A stretch of 60,216 nt of DNA, from contig JAIXMQ010000110.1 of the NCBI GenBank assembly GCA_025716855.1, forward strand, positions 1 through 60,216, read 5' to 3'. Position 1 is the first letter of the stretch. Each line of letters begins with the position of its first letter. The stretch is from Pilaira anomala (lineage: Eukaryota > Mucoromycota > Mucoromycetes > Mucorales > Mucoraceae). The translations under genes and the position numbers were made by a program. Below, in pieces: positions 14,231-26,468 of this stretch. The notes beneath the pieces are model-generated. The model saw only the letters and a list, made by a program, of their open reading frames with translations. It was not told where the DNA came from and did not search any database.

Positions 14231-14690
14231 TAAGTTTTATGAGGAACTAAATGTTTGTTTGTTTTCTATGTACGAAACTTTAATAGACCACGCAACAACA
14301 AACAAAGCTGAAGACAATTGATTACCATCTTCTTTGGAACACAACGGAAAAAAATCTAATTCATGAGTGTAGATAATGCGTACGAAAAAAAAAACTTTTA
14401 TTTACTCTCCTATACCATATTATGAAATGAGGGATGTATTCCCAATTATGATAACGCGATAGTCTCGAAAGTATATTATACGGTCATACAACTGGATGTG
14501 AGAATAAAACACAGAAAAAAAATGAATCGAATGTATGCGCACATCGATTAGTATTTAACGATTTGGTTGTGTATAGTACGACTTGTTATGTAATACACTA
14601 GTTAAGAAAATATAATAATCAATTTTAAGGAAGTATACGTAAGTGAATGAAAACATCTGTTCGCAAAGATCGAGATTTTACTTAGTATTT
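14207..14690 (+). repeat. Long imperfect inverted repeat, left arm
   Basis: Read against the reverse complement of about 15545-16093, this arm matches in long blocks. Examples are AATAAAATTCCTGATCGAAC, AATGTTTGTTTGTTTTCTAT, ACTTTAATAGACCAC, CAACAACAAAC, CCCAATTATGATAACGCGA, TAGTACGACTT, and a block around AAAGATCGAGATTTTACTT. Small insertions and deletions interrupt the blocks. No ORF over about 70 codons lies in the arm. It may be a decayed foldback or MITE-like element, or an old inverted duplication. Confidence 0.65.
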
Positions 14691-14885
14691 AAAGATTATG
14701 AAATGAAGATTTAAAAAAAAAAGGGATGCACTGGTTTACAATAACTAATAAAAAAATTTTTTACGAGATATTTTGATCAACATTACAGTTAATATATTGT
14801 TTTATTCTCTAACTATTTACAAGATGACAGGTCGCACCAAGAGTAAATTTTATGAAAATGCTTCCATACAGCAGTCAACACACAC

Positions 14886-14887
<2 letters not shown>

Positions 14888-14955
<68 letters not shown>
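14888..14955 (+). repeat. Poly-T run of 68 nt
   Basis: An uninterrupted thymidine tract, the longest homopolymer in the window, preceded by a short CA repeat. It lies in the spacer between the arms of the inverted repeat. It could be a retroposed poly-A tail read from the other strand, though no recognisable retroposon body adjoins it. Exact length from sequencing is uncertain. Confidence 0.8.
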
Positions 14956-14959
<4 letters not shown>

Positions 14960-15544
14960 TTACGAGATCTGTTCTGTGAGGAAGTATAGTCGTTAGTGGT
15001 GAGTAAAGGAAAAATAAACCAATGGAATTCTCGGCAGGATATGTGAATCAACAATAGAAATCAAGTAGTATCTAGAGTTTATACCTTTTTTTAAGTCTTA
15101 CAAAAAAAACTACGCCATGTTGGTTACATGACTACTTCAGTATATATTATAAAAACAGTCAAAAAAAATAAACATTTTATACATAAAATTCATATTGCTA
15201 ATATATACAGTCTTTACCGACCGTATAATTTGTGACATTTTTTTTTCTTCTGGTTTGTGGCTCAGATAACTAGGACTTTTGGGCTCTCATTATTGTTGCG
15301 AAAATAAAGTTTAGATTACTGATTTCGGTCAGTACACCTTCCATCAATTATTATTTTGCAGTTAGCACCATTTATTTTTCGGAAATAGCCATTCATTTCG
15401 CTCAGAACTACCAACCACATTGAATATCATTTATTTCATTTACAGATACATACTAAGCAAAGTTGTTCATATCCCGTTTTTTTTTTTCTACCGCGATAAA
15501 AGGAACACAAATTTTAATTACACTGTTCACCAGCGAAAGAGTAG

Positions 15545-16093
15545 ACATAAAACAAGTAAAATTTCGATCTTTACAGAACAAATCTTTTCATTCACCTGTA
15601 CATCTTCAGAATTAATTGTCATATATTCGGCATAAGTCGTACTACACAATCAAATCGTTAAATATTAATCGATGTGTTTTCGATCCATTTTTTTTTTTTT
15701 TTTTGGTGTTTTGTTCTCACATTTAATTGTATAACCATATAATATACTCTCGAGGCTCTCGCGTTATCATAATTGGGAATTACATCCTCATTTTATAATA
15801 TGGTATAGGAAGGTAAACAATTTTTTTTTCTCGCACGCATCGGTCAATTCTTCTTCTGTCTTAGCTGATTGATTTTATTTTTTTTTGTTATATTCGATTG
15901 AAGATCGATTCGCTTTCTTTTCTTCCGGTAGTTACTTTTGTTGGGTAGACTAATGGTAATATAAAATAGTCTTTAATTACGTTTGTTGTTGTGTGGTCTA
16001 TTAAAGTTTCCCACATCAACATAGAAAACAAACAAACATTTGGTTCCTGATATTATAAAACTTAGAGTTCGATCAGGAATTTTATTTTTATAT
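15545..16093 (-). repeat. Long imperfect inverted repeat, right arm
   Basis: Reverse-complement partner of about 14207-14690, with the outer end near TCAGGAATTTTATTTTTA at 16073-16090. The spacer between the arms is about 850 bp and contains the poly-T run. The start of this arm overlaps the second copy of the direct repeat that also lies outside the left arm, so the structure may have arisen by more than one rearrangement. Confidence 0.6.
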
Positions 16094-17305
16094 TTAAAAA
16101 TCATGAAAAGAAGAAGAAGAAAAAAAAAAAGAATGCAATTATGTTTTACAGTAACAACAGAATTTTTGATAAACATTAAATACATTTAATACATTTGCTT
16201 TTTTTTTCTAGAGTTATTTATGAATAGTTTAACAAAATATGATTATCAAAAAATTTAACGTAAAGACTCTATCTTTGTAACAAATAGCCATTTTTATAAT
16301 GCATGGATTAAGCCAGGACGTAAAGATCCAAATTTCCATACTTGGCCACGAACTTAAAACATTGTTCCACACTTCCCTTTTTTTATTCTTTGGTTATGTG
16401 TCACCCTTGAAATTGTGTAACGGCTAATGGGATGACCTTATTGGATGATCATTTATAATCCGGGGAATGTAAAAACTAAATTCCTTGAACTTATCTGACC
16501 GGCGACTACATGTTAGTAGTCCATTAGTTTAATTGAACCATTTTGAGTATTAAGACACAAAAACAAAATTTGCGATGTAAAAAAAGATGGTTGTATATAG
16601 TCACATGGACTTTTAATTGTATCGTCTAATATCTATACCATGTATTACTATAAATGGCGAAAGCACGAGCAGTACTATTTAATTTCCTGTGTTGCATAAA
16701 AAGGGAGGAAAAAGGCCAAAGTGTATCAAGTGAGACAAAAAATTACTATATTTATTCACATGTAAGGAACTCATACAAAGGAATCACCGCTAATGATGAC
16801 ACTTTTATTCTAAGCGACCCAATAAATAGTTTTTTTTATGTAAACCCGAATTTTATTATTATTATAATTATTATTAGTATGTTTTTTTTTGGTGCACAAA
16901 TAAATTTAAAGAGAAAATATAAAAGAAAAATGAAGAACATAGAAGCTTATAATTGTGCACGCTAGAAGAAGGAGGTTTTTTTTTTTTTTTTTTTTTTTTT
17001 TTGGGCGTGGTTAAAAGGGTAAAAAAAGAAAAAAAAGTATTTACAATATAGAAAATAATAAGTAGATCAAGATGAGCAAGCTCAACTTTCTGTTAGAAAT
17101 CAACTATTAAAGACTATTTCCCTTTTCTTTTTCTTGAAAAAAAAAGAGAGAAGAAAGGCATAAAGGAAAGAAAAAACGAAAACAGTTTGATTAAAAAAAT
17201 AAATCAAAAAGTGAATTGTAAAGAAAAAAAAATTGAGGTTTGATGGAGGGGCCTAAAGGGTATCAAGAAGGATTTTTAAAGAAAGTATAGTTTGAGGGAG
17301 GCACA

Positions 17306-17307
<2 letters not shown>

Positions 17308-17355
<48 letters not shown>
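17308..17355. repeat. (GA)n microsatellite
   Basis: About 22-24 uninterrupted GA units just downstream of the bHLH gene, that is, CT units on its coding strand in the 3' region. Confidence 0.8.
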
Positions 17356-17359
<4 letters not shown>

Positions 17360-17417
17360 GAAGAGGCAGCGATATTTGGAGAAAAGGAGGAGGAGAACAA
17401 ATGGTCTACATAATAGA

Positions 17418-18948
17418 TCATGGATGCCAATAATAACTTGAATCTGAGAATTACATGTTAGTAAACTGAGATCAAAAAAAAGAAATAGTTGTAGTATATA
17501 TACTTACTGTTGTTTGAAGAAGAATTTTGGTCTTGCATAAGCGAGTTAAAGATATCAAGAGTAGGATCATAGGATTGTTGGTTTGTATTTGTCGTATCAG
17601 TTGTATGTGTATTTCTACCAATGGGCGTTCTTAAGGCAGGAATCGTACTAACAACATGCTCAAAATTTTCATATGAATTGTAGTAAGTATGTTCATTACC
17701 AAACGGAGATGTAGAACTAGCAGATGCAGTATCAAATTGACTTGGTACAACTAATGTTTCGTTTTCATGTTCAATCGTAGTAATGGCAGTAGTATCATGA
17801 TAATGACTATATGGAATAGCTAATTGATCTGAAGTAAGACTATTATGTCGAGAAGGGCCAGGAGAAATGATTCCGGTAGGACTAGAATAGGATTGATGAC
17901 TACTGTATCTATTATGACTATGAGAATTTGATTGCGATTGTCTTGGTTGAGTGTGATCGACACCCGATCGGTAATCGACTATGTTACTCGTGATAACGTC
18001 GCTGTTGATCTCAGTCGTATAGTTCCTCCTTCTTCTTTTATTGTTTATATTGGGAGTTTGAGAAACGTCTTTCACAGTATGAGTGGAAATCGTATCTTGT
18101 GAATCAATGTCATCTCTGGCTCTTTTCTTTTGATTTCTGATGTCAGAATGGGCAACAGATGTATCCGGCTCAGATAATTGGGGCTCCTCCTTTGGTTTTA
18201 GAGGCGATGAATTAGCTGAGGAGGAAGACGGTTGGTTGCTGTTAATTGGTAATGATGATTGGCGTAACTGAGGCTTCATTCTACTAGATACATTTTTTGA
18301 TTTGACGGCTGAGATAGATTTGGTTTGATTGGGAGTCTTTGGGATCGATGGTTTTTTTAATTTTTGTGATGAATTATCAGTTTCTACTTGCTTCTTCATA
18401 CGCTTAGTAGAGATTTCGGCTTGTCTCAACAGTTGTGCATTTTCTAATCTTAATGCATCTAATTGACCTTCATATTCAGATCTTCTTTCATTTGCTTTAG
18501 AAACTAAATAAAAGGTTTGAGTTGACTTTTTTTTATTTTTGAATTGTTCTGTTATATATTTACCAAATTCGAGAGATTTGGAAACAATCATGCTTTTACT
18601 AGGTCTTCGGATTTGCTGTAAAGCAGGCAAGACATGTGCGAGTTCTTGAAACTTTGAATTAAGCCCTTCTCTTCTTTGTCTTTCAAGTGCATTATGCGCT
18701 GTTCTTTTTTCAATGTAGGCCATGTCTTCACTAAACAAGAACATGGTTAAATACAATTGATTGACTTATGGTTACTATTATTACCTTTCGTTTAAAGTTG
18801 TGGAGGTAGATAAAAATGAGATACCAAGTGGATAATTTGAAGATGTAGATGTTGCAGGAAAAGTTCTTTGTCTAATATTCAATGTGCTTTGACTGTCATT
18901 TATAGTTGGAGAAGTAGAATTTGATTTATTCTTTCGTTCCGTTGGCAT
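17418..18948 (-). CDS. bHLH-leucine zipper transcription factor, Max/Myc-like
   Basis: Four exons (18785-18948, 18564-18730, 17508-18503, 17418-17443) give about 450 residues. A short Ser/Thr-rich N-terminus precedes the basic region TAHNALERQRREGLNSKF. Its His, Glu and Arg pattern is that of class B bHLH factors that bind CACGTG. The loop and helix 2 (RRPSKSMIVSKSLEFVSKAN) run straight into a leucine zipper (LDALRLENAQLLRQ), as in Max. The long C-terminal part is Ser/Thr/Asn/His-rich and disordered, presumably regulatory. The 60-nt intron between helix 2 and the zipper is a multiple of three and stop-free. The last donor (GTAAGT) is strong. I chose the acceptor that has a TACTAAC branch-point match just before it, giving a C-terminus of SSYYWHP. 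The target genes are unknown. Confidence 0.85.
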
Positions 18949-21900
18949 AAGGGCAAAAGAAGTGTATTTATAAAATGTAAATGATTTGTGTTTAACAGTT
19001 TATATATATAATTTTTTTTTAATTAAAAAAAAAAATGATAAGAAGAAAAAAAAAAAAATAGAAAAAGTAAAAGAAAAACAAAAGATTTATATAAGAATAT
19101 TTTGAGAACTTTAAATTTTTATGGCATAAAAATCGGAGTAACGTACCAATTTTGTTACTTTAATAATGTTTTTTTTTTGAAAGCTTGCAAAATTGTATAT
19201 CCGTTCACTATTATAATAAAAATGCTATATTTCGGGCTAGGATCGATCGGCAAACAATTGCGTTTTTCTGATGACAACCCAGTAAAATAAAAACTACGCT
19301 AATTTATTCCACATATCACGTAAAATTTGATCTTAAAAGGAAAGTAATGAACTGTAATTTTGCCTTTTAACTTCATACGATTTTAGGCAACCTTAAATTT
19401 CCCTTTTGCGCACAATATTTGCTGGTACAATTAATACAATCAGGTATTCCAAATCGTAATTATCTATGTAATTGTTCGATCTACATATCTTGATAAATGG
19501 TCTTTTTTATTCTTGCTCCTCTTTTGTAACTTGATTTTTTTTTTCTTGTCTCCCCCAATGTATATATATATATATATATATTCTACTCTGCCCCCCAAAA
19601 CAAATTGTAAATATAAATAGTAGTAATAAATAATTATCAATGTATTAATATAGCATTGTATTTACATAAAACTTATTTAGTTATTATATTTTACGAACTA
19701 TATGTATCATTTGATGTATCAAGTATACTAAATAATAAGAACCTATTAGAGGAAGAGCAGGAGGAAGAAGAAAATGGGGGGGGGGGCGATGGTGGGGGAG
19801 GGGGGAGGAGGAGAAGAAGAAGTAAAGAAAAGGTGGTGGGAGAGGAAGGAGGGAGATGGGGGGTGGAGGAAGTGACTAGAAGCAGTATAATCACACAGAG
19901 ATTGGGGGATTAGTTTATTCCTAAATTAAATAAAATACTTTGTAGCAAGTAAATGAAAGACAATGCTTAATCTAGCAATTCACGTGTATAAAGGATATAT
20001 ATATAAATTAGCAGGACAAAAATATTTATAAAAGTACGTGTCAAGTTACTAGACAAGTGACGAAATAATACTTTTTAGATTACGTATACACTCAGTTCAT
20101 CTCTCGTATTACTGCTATGTCTCAGTTTTGTCATGTGTATCTGACTGTTTCGACCACTCTTTTTTTTTTATTTAATACGACTAGGACCACTATATAAAAA
20201 CCTATTTAATCAACTATCATCCATTTAGTTACACAAGTGTGTAACAGCATGGCTCGTTTTAGAAAGTTAAAAGAATAATAGAACAGTAGGGTTCTCTGTG
20301 AGATTGCTAAGTTTGACAAAATGAACAGTAAAAAGTTATGATTTAGAATATTATGTAAAATATAATATTTAACGGTATGAAAAAAAAAAAAAAAAGATTT
20401 TTTTGTATAGATTTCTAAAAAAACAAATAGTTTTTTATTCATTGTTTTTTTAATAAAAAAAAAATTGAAAATGATAAACAGACATGTCGATCAAAAAAGG
20501 CAATAAAGGAGAGGGCTCAGACAGTTCTATTCGTCTTCGATCGATCCCTAGCTATCTTACTGTACAACGCACATTATTACTTAAGTCCAGGGCTAAAAAA
20601 GATAAACGGAAAAAGACAGAGAACGAGAAAGAAAGAAAGAATAAGAGGCAGCGAATTAGTTTTAATAAAAGACTGAATAAGCATTTGTTGTTGGACATAT
20701 CTAAATTGTTAATAATCTGTTTGTCCAATTTAACAGTCTCACCTCTCCCCTTTTTCTTACTCTCACTCTCTAATAGTGTTTAATAGGACAGCTGATTGTT
20801 CATTGTACCATTAAAAATCGATGATCAAAAAAAATAAAATAAAAACAATGCAAGTAGATCGAACTCTTTTTGACTTGTATATTTTCTTTGGTCGCCGATA
20901 TCGATATATACTTGTCTTTTAATGATCTCTAATAAAGTCAACGGTGATCAAATAAAAAAAAATTTTTTTTTTTTTTTTAATATACTTCTGCTGTCCGCAT
21001 GGCTTGTAAATGAAAAAATAAAAGTTGTTGTTACTGAGAGTTGCAAGGTTCTAGAAAGCGTCCTTAAATGGCTTAGCAGCATTTATGATGTAGTCTCGTA
21101 GTAGGATTTATTTACTGTTATGAAATGTGGCGACACTATTAAAACCGGTTGTGTTAGCTTAAAATATCCTTTTATAGCCATATCAAAAAGTAAACAGATA
21201 ATCATCAGAATTAGAAAAAAAAAACATATGAGAAAAAAAAAATGATTTCATCATTTTTTGTATGTAGTAAGACTTTTTGAAAAAGTTACTTCTTCTCTAT
21301 AAATATATTTACGCGTAAAATACTAGGCTTAATTAAATGTGTACATTGTCTAGACCTTGTTACTTTTTCCAGTATAATTATAATCTCATACAACTAGATA
21401 AATGTAAAGCAAATATGCATTTAGAAGCATGTACATATACACGTCAATGTTAAATACATTTAGTATCATTGTTTTCAAAAGAAAAAAAAAAAAAGTTAAA
21501 TCTAGATACACTACATTGACTCCAACTGACGATCTTTTAATAGGATTTAACCCAAGTAGATCCTCAGAAATGCTCGTTTGGAACGTGGCAGACTATAATG
21601 ACGTAAAGAAAGGAAGCTTTTTTTTTTTTTTTTTTTTTTGGTGACATCAGATAAATACTTTTTTTGAAAGACGCACTTTTTTAGTGTATAAAATTGTTTT
21701 TCTAGATTGCGACTGAATGATGGTACAGAAAATAAAACAATTGTCTAGAACCTTGGTATCCGTGCATTTGTTGTTGTTTAAACAGAAATATGATAGTTTT
21801 TATACGTAAAATGTTTGTTACCACAAAAGGTAAAAATCAAAACCAACTTACACGCTCTCACTTTGCATGTGATATTAAAACAATGATATCATCAATTTTA

Positions 21901-22022
21901 AAGTTTTTTTTATTTGTTAAAAAAAAAAAAAAAAGGGTCATATAAAGGGATTTTTGTACAAGAGAGGGTATAAATTGAGTAATTTGTTTGTTAAAAAAAA
22001 CGAGTTTTTTTTTTTTCATATT
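18949..22022. other. Gene-poor 3-kb region upstream of the bHLH gene
   Basis: No gene could be supported. There are TA repeats near 19560-19580, a C-run near 19590, a purine-rich stretch with G-runs at about 19750-19910, a CACGTG at 19981-19986, a T(n)/A(n) junction near 20953-20979 and a T-tract near 21619-21639. A 99-codon ORF at 20484-20783 begins with a Lys/Arg-rich part and ends in a hydrophobic tail, but it has no homologue I recognise and is left uncalled. Confidence 0.5.
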
Positions 22023-23972
22023 TTAACCAGATACAGCTTGGATTTTTTCAGCATATGGAGTTGCTGTTGCTATTGGTTCGTTATCCATAAAACCTTGTTC
22101 ATTCGTGTATCTATAGTGATAAGAAAGAAAAGAAGGAAAAAATAGAAAGAAAAAAAAAAAAGAAAGAGTGAATATGCTTGCTTTTTATTTCTATCATGTC
22201 TATTGTATTAAAGTCTAAAGAATATTGTTATTTACATGAGTGGTTCGTCACTATTTGATAATCTATTTAAATGCAAGTATGCATCTGTGCCAAATCTAAA
22301 ATAAATGTATGTAAGTATATAAAATATTTATATATATATATATATATATATTACCCTTCCATAGAAATTAACTTTAGATCACCACCAAAGTAACGAGCAT
22401 ACTATAGATAAGGATAACGGGGTTAATGATGTTCTTTTTGTTCTTGTTTCTTTTATCCGCTTACCAATCTTGATATAGGAAGACCGTAACCAAATCCGGC
22501 CATCGGTGCTTTAAAGTCTGATTGACTAAATTCTGGCTCCAATTCCTGTGCAGTGGCCGTTGTATACTAGAAAAATTCGCATTAATAAAAAAAGAATTAT
22601 ATGCCAAAAAAAATATATATATATATATATATGTATATACCATGTAGGTCCAAACAAGAGGCATACCAGATCTAGGAATTCCTCCACCTTCATCAGAGAC
22701 CTTAATTGTGATATCTTCTTTACCATGAGCAATAATTAATTTGATAGGCGGATATTCATCTTCATAATCACTTCCATATCTTTCAACCACAGCACGTAAT
22801 GAATTCTTGAGTAATTCAAACAACATGTGGTTTAAATGTGAGGGAACATACATAAACTCAATATCTCCAGGACAGAACATATGTACTTCAGGTGCTTTAA
22901 ATAATCCATAATGTTCCTCACAAATAAATTTTGCATTTGCAACTGCGTCCATAGCAACATCTCGAAGTTTAGTCTTTGTACAGATCACACCAACATAATC
23001 CTTTCTACTAGGTCCTCTATACAATGAAACATGTTGACCTATTTATAAAAAGAAAAAAAAAATGTTATAGCTTCTCCCTTTTTTTTTTCAAATGCATATA
23101 ACACTTACCAATCAACATTCGAATACCTATACGAGACATATAAAATCGATCCAAAAATTTCTGTACTTCAGTATCTATAATGGGAGAATTACGATATTCT
23201 TTATACTCTAAAATACCCTGTGCGATAGTAGTAACGACAGGGTCATGCCTTTTCTTTACTTTTTCAATTGTCTTTACAAACGAACTTGTATAATCAATTA
23301 TTTCGGGTGAATAATCCATTTGATCAATATTATTATAATATCTAAAAAAAAAAAAAAAAAGATGAATACAATTAATTCATCTTTTATACACCCTTTTTTT
23401 TTTATTTACCTTTGAGATATAGGCACAGAACTTTGAAGTAAATTTTGTGGTCTTGTCATTTTAGCAAGTGATGGATTTGGTACACTATGTGGTAAATGTT
23501 CTGGTTTCGAAACAAGTTGAGCTTTCATTGCGTTTGATATTTGAGGTGTTTTTAACTCAATAAGGTCTTCAAACGATTGTGCGTACCAGTTCTTTACTTT
23601 TATAATGGAAGGCATTTTGTTTAGTCCCTGAGGTAATTCGTCTAATTCCTTGACTCGATGAGCTAAACGAACAGGTAACTCCTCTACACACACAAAATTT
23701 TAGGTTATATGAATCACTCTATACTCTATTACTAACTATTCCATGCGTTTTACCATGTAAAAATTGACTGGCCTTGAATAAAGTACCTTGAGATGGTTTT
23801 TGACCTTTTTTGAGAGAGAGAGAGAATAAAGTTTTTAGTTTACCCCTTAAATAAATGTCATTTAAATTTCATTTTTACCAAATAAAACCATTTGTCGAAG
23901 AGAAACTCCTGTTTGAGGAAACCTTGCAAAATACTTTATTTTATCATATAACTTTGGTGAAAGATTAAACAT
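22023..23972 (-). CDS. Mitochondrial pyruvate dehydrogenase kinase family protein
   Basis: A PDK/BCKDK-family protein kinase, which phosphorylates the E1-alpha subunit of pyruvate (or branched-chain 2-oxoacid) dehydrogenase in the mitochondrial matrix and switches it off. The gene has about eight exons and roughly 430-450 residues. The N-terminal helical domain starts MFNLSPKLYDKIKYFARFPQ and continues with the conserved VRLAHRVKELDELP. The GHKL ATPase domain shows the N-box (ELLKNSLRAVVERYG), the G1 box (VSDEGGGIPR) and the G2 box (GFGYGLPISRLYARYFGGD). The C-terminus is extended compared with the minimal core. Fungi often have two such kinases and I cannot tell which one this is. The substrate assignment to PDH rather than BCKDH is inference. 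Confidence 0.9.
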
Positions 23973-24239
23973 TTTGTTTCTGGAATACGAGAAAGAAAAA
24001 GAAAAGAAAAAAAAAAAAAAAAAAAAGAAAAAGAAAAAGAAAAAAGAGGACCTATTTTAGTTTATAATTTTTAATGAGTCATTGGGTATTTAAGAAGTAA
24101 AAAAGCATAAAAATTAGACGGTAAAATGATGTTTTTTCCTTTTCTCCCCCATCACATGAAGTTGGTCAGCTATTGGTTGTAAGGTTACCCCACATTTTTG
24201 CACCACTCATGTTACCCCGTACAGACCCGAAATTTCAAG

Positions 24240-26356
24240 TTACACTTGTTTATCTTTATCCACCACCACAGAAAAGTTACGAATTAACAAATTAAAGATG
24301 GAACCAAAGAATAAAGCAATCACTGTACATGTAAGTGTAATAACATTGTATGGCATACTGAAATCTGGTGTTGGAAGACTGATTAAAAGTGTATCTGTAT
24401 AAATACGTTGAGGCTCTCCATAAAGACTAAAAAGAAAGAATAAAATAAACATACGTTAAACAAATAAAGAATGCGTGAGTGTGAGAGTATTTTACATTAA
24501 TCCTTTGTTATTTGTTGGAATCCAAGCTGTTAGAACTGCAGACCTAATGGTTATAATATTTGGGTAAGTCGAATTTCTCACGCTAGGTTTAATCATTTAC
24601 CCGACATCAAATCCTCTATTCGCATCTGGTCTATGTTCTGTATATTTTAAAAATACTTTTTCGAAATCCATTGAAATAGTTGTAACTGAATTTTCAGGTA
24701 ATAATAATTCACATTCAAGCATACTAGGTCTACCTCGATCAATAGCAGGTTGATAATACATTTCTTGAATAATATTATTACTTATTGTTGTATCACCCAT
24801 AACAACATCTACCTTTAAAGTATGCAAATAAAGTTTAAGATACCATGGGACTGAATCATAATATATTACTGGCATAGAACTAAATTTGTTTCGATTATGA
24901 ATCGTAATTCTTAATCCACCACGTTCTTGACCGTGCCCAGTAAAGTAACGTTCTGCATAAATCATAGGTTGAATAGGTTCAAGCGCTAATAATAATATAT
25001 ATTAATTTCAACTGTATATTACATATTATATATAATAATACATACGGTATTCAAAAGAATCTTCATTCCATGACATACGAATATCCATAGCTTCTGTACT
25101 GGATTTAGATAATTCATATACCGCCACTTGATCTTGCACAGTCGTCATTGGCTTTAGTTCATAATCCGTACCTGCATTTCTCAAATCCACTAAAACCTGA
25201 CTTATATTTGCAACAGGACAAGCATTTTTAAGCTGACGATCAAATATAGCTTCTAATGACCAATCTAAAATAATCAAATTATATTTTATGAGATATTTGA
25301 ATAATTTATATATATATATATATATATATTACCTCTTCTACTTGTATCTCGAACTGGATCCATTACTGAAGTTACTGTTTGTTTCAACTCCAATTCACGT
25401 TCAGTACACTCATCATCCTATTTTTTTTTTTTTTTTTAGCGTGTAACCTAGTAATATTAAAATGATAACTTACAATACAAACGGATTTAGCATGAATTGC
25501 CATAGAATGAAAATTTGAGTTATAAATACGATGAGGATTTAATAATACGGCTATACCAGACTATCCAAATAAATTATTAAACAAAAAACTCTGCATATAT
25601 ATAATATATATCATTTTTTTTTTACCTTTGCTTTACAAGGTAACAATTTAATCCATGGTGTTAAATTTTCGGTACAAACATTTTCATGAGGTAAAGCACC
25701 ATATCGTAATTGTTCATCTGTACGATTACTATTTAACGACTTGAAAGAAAGCCTAGGTTCGGTTGTCAATGTTTCATCAATAAAGTTGAGTGAGGCACAA
25801 AATAAACCAGATAATGTATTCGTAAGTGATTTCCAATGCTCGTCAATACTATAATAATAAATTTAGTCTTTCTCACAAAAAAAAAAAAAACATGTGGAAT
25901 TTTTACTTTTTGGAATCCTTCATCCATGCCCATAACTCTACACCAGTACCAGCTGATAATGTGGGTGGATAACCCCATTCTTCATAATTCCAACGTCCCT
26001 GTGTAAACGTAAGATGCATTTCGCGTACGTTATAAGACTGAAGAATTTCTCCAACTGCTTTTGGGTATAAACCATAATCCAATACTAAGATGAATGTTAA
26101 TCAATCTGTGTGTATGTATAAAACATGACCTTTTTTTTTTTTTTTTTTTTTTTTACATACAAGGTGCGTTGGCTTGTGTATTTGCCTTCACTCGAGTTGT
26201 GAATTGAAAATGAGCTAATAGTTTTCCGTCAGGTAAATCACGTAAACTTAATTCTTCATTATATTCTTCTTGTACACGGTCAGATAATTGACACCAAGAC
26301 TTTTGTATAGCAAAAGCAGCACTTAGACACAGACTCAAGAATAAACTTGACTTCAT
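24240..26356 (-). CDS. GPI16: GPI transamidase subunit PIG-T / Gpi16
   Basis: Subunit of the ER GPI-transamidase complex that transfers preassembled GPI anchors to proteins; PIG-T is disulfide-linked to the catalytic Gpi8. The gene has about nine exons and roughly 560-600 residues. The N-terminus [20 protein letters not shown] is a signal peptide. Family hallmarks follow: [20 protein letters not shown], the [12 protein letters not shown] block with a conserved cysteine, RNFHS-type lumenal segments, the [18 protein letters not shown] motif and ERGGLRI. Near the C-terminus there is one transmembrane helix ([20 protein letters not shown]) and a short basic cytosolic tail ending KDKQV, giving a type I topology. 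The start lies only 112 bp from the divergent TBC1D20-like gene, so expression of the two may be linked. Confidence 0.92.
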
Positions 26357-26468
26357 CTTTTTTTTTTTTTTTTTGCTTTAATAATAATAAAAAAAAGGCT
26401 GTTTTATTTAAAGTTTTCTCTCTTTCTCTCTCTCTTTCTTTTTATTGACGTGACCTCTCTTTTTCATA
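26357..26468. promoter_or_regulatory. Compact divergent promoter, PIG-T/Gpi16 and TBC1D20-like
   Basis: Only 112 bp separate the two start codons, so both promoters and 5' leaders must lie here or overlap. The stretch contains a T-tract next to the PIG-T ATG and a CT-rich block (about 26416-26450) before the TBC start. No clear TATA box is seen. Confidence 0.55.

Larger units (their letters stand above)
13470..17417. other. Gene-poor 4-kb region with repeats
   Basis: No protein-coding gene could be supported. The stretch is AT-rich with scattered short ORFs of no recognisable family. It contains a G-homopolymer near 13669-13681, a long imperfect inverted repeat (arms about 14207-14690 and 15545-16093), a 68-nt poly-T run, a T-tract at about 16977-17002, and a GA microsatellite near 17308-17355 next to the 3' end of the bHLH gene. 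One 103-codon ORF at 16654-16965 has unremarkable composition and is not called. Confidence 0.55.

Noticed and set aside
16654..16965. 103-codon ORF in the gene-poor region
   Set aside because: No homology pattern, with an isoleucine run from an ATT repeat; judged a chance ORF.
19656..19913. Purine-rich ORF, Glu/Gly/Arg-rich on plus and Pro/Ser-rich on minus
   Set aside because: Both frames simply translate a GA/GGA-rich low-complexity tract.
20484..20783. 99-codon ORF with a Lys/Arg-rich start and hydrophobic end
   Set aside because: No recognisable family, no splice or context support, and composition follows local sequence bias. It could be revisited with RNA data.
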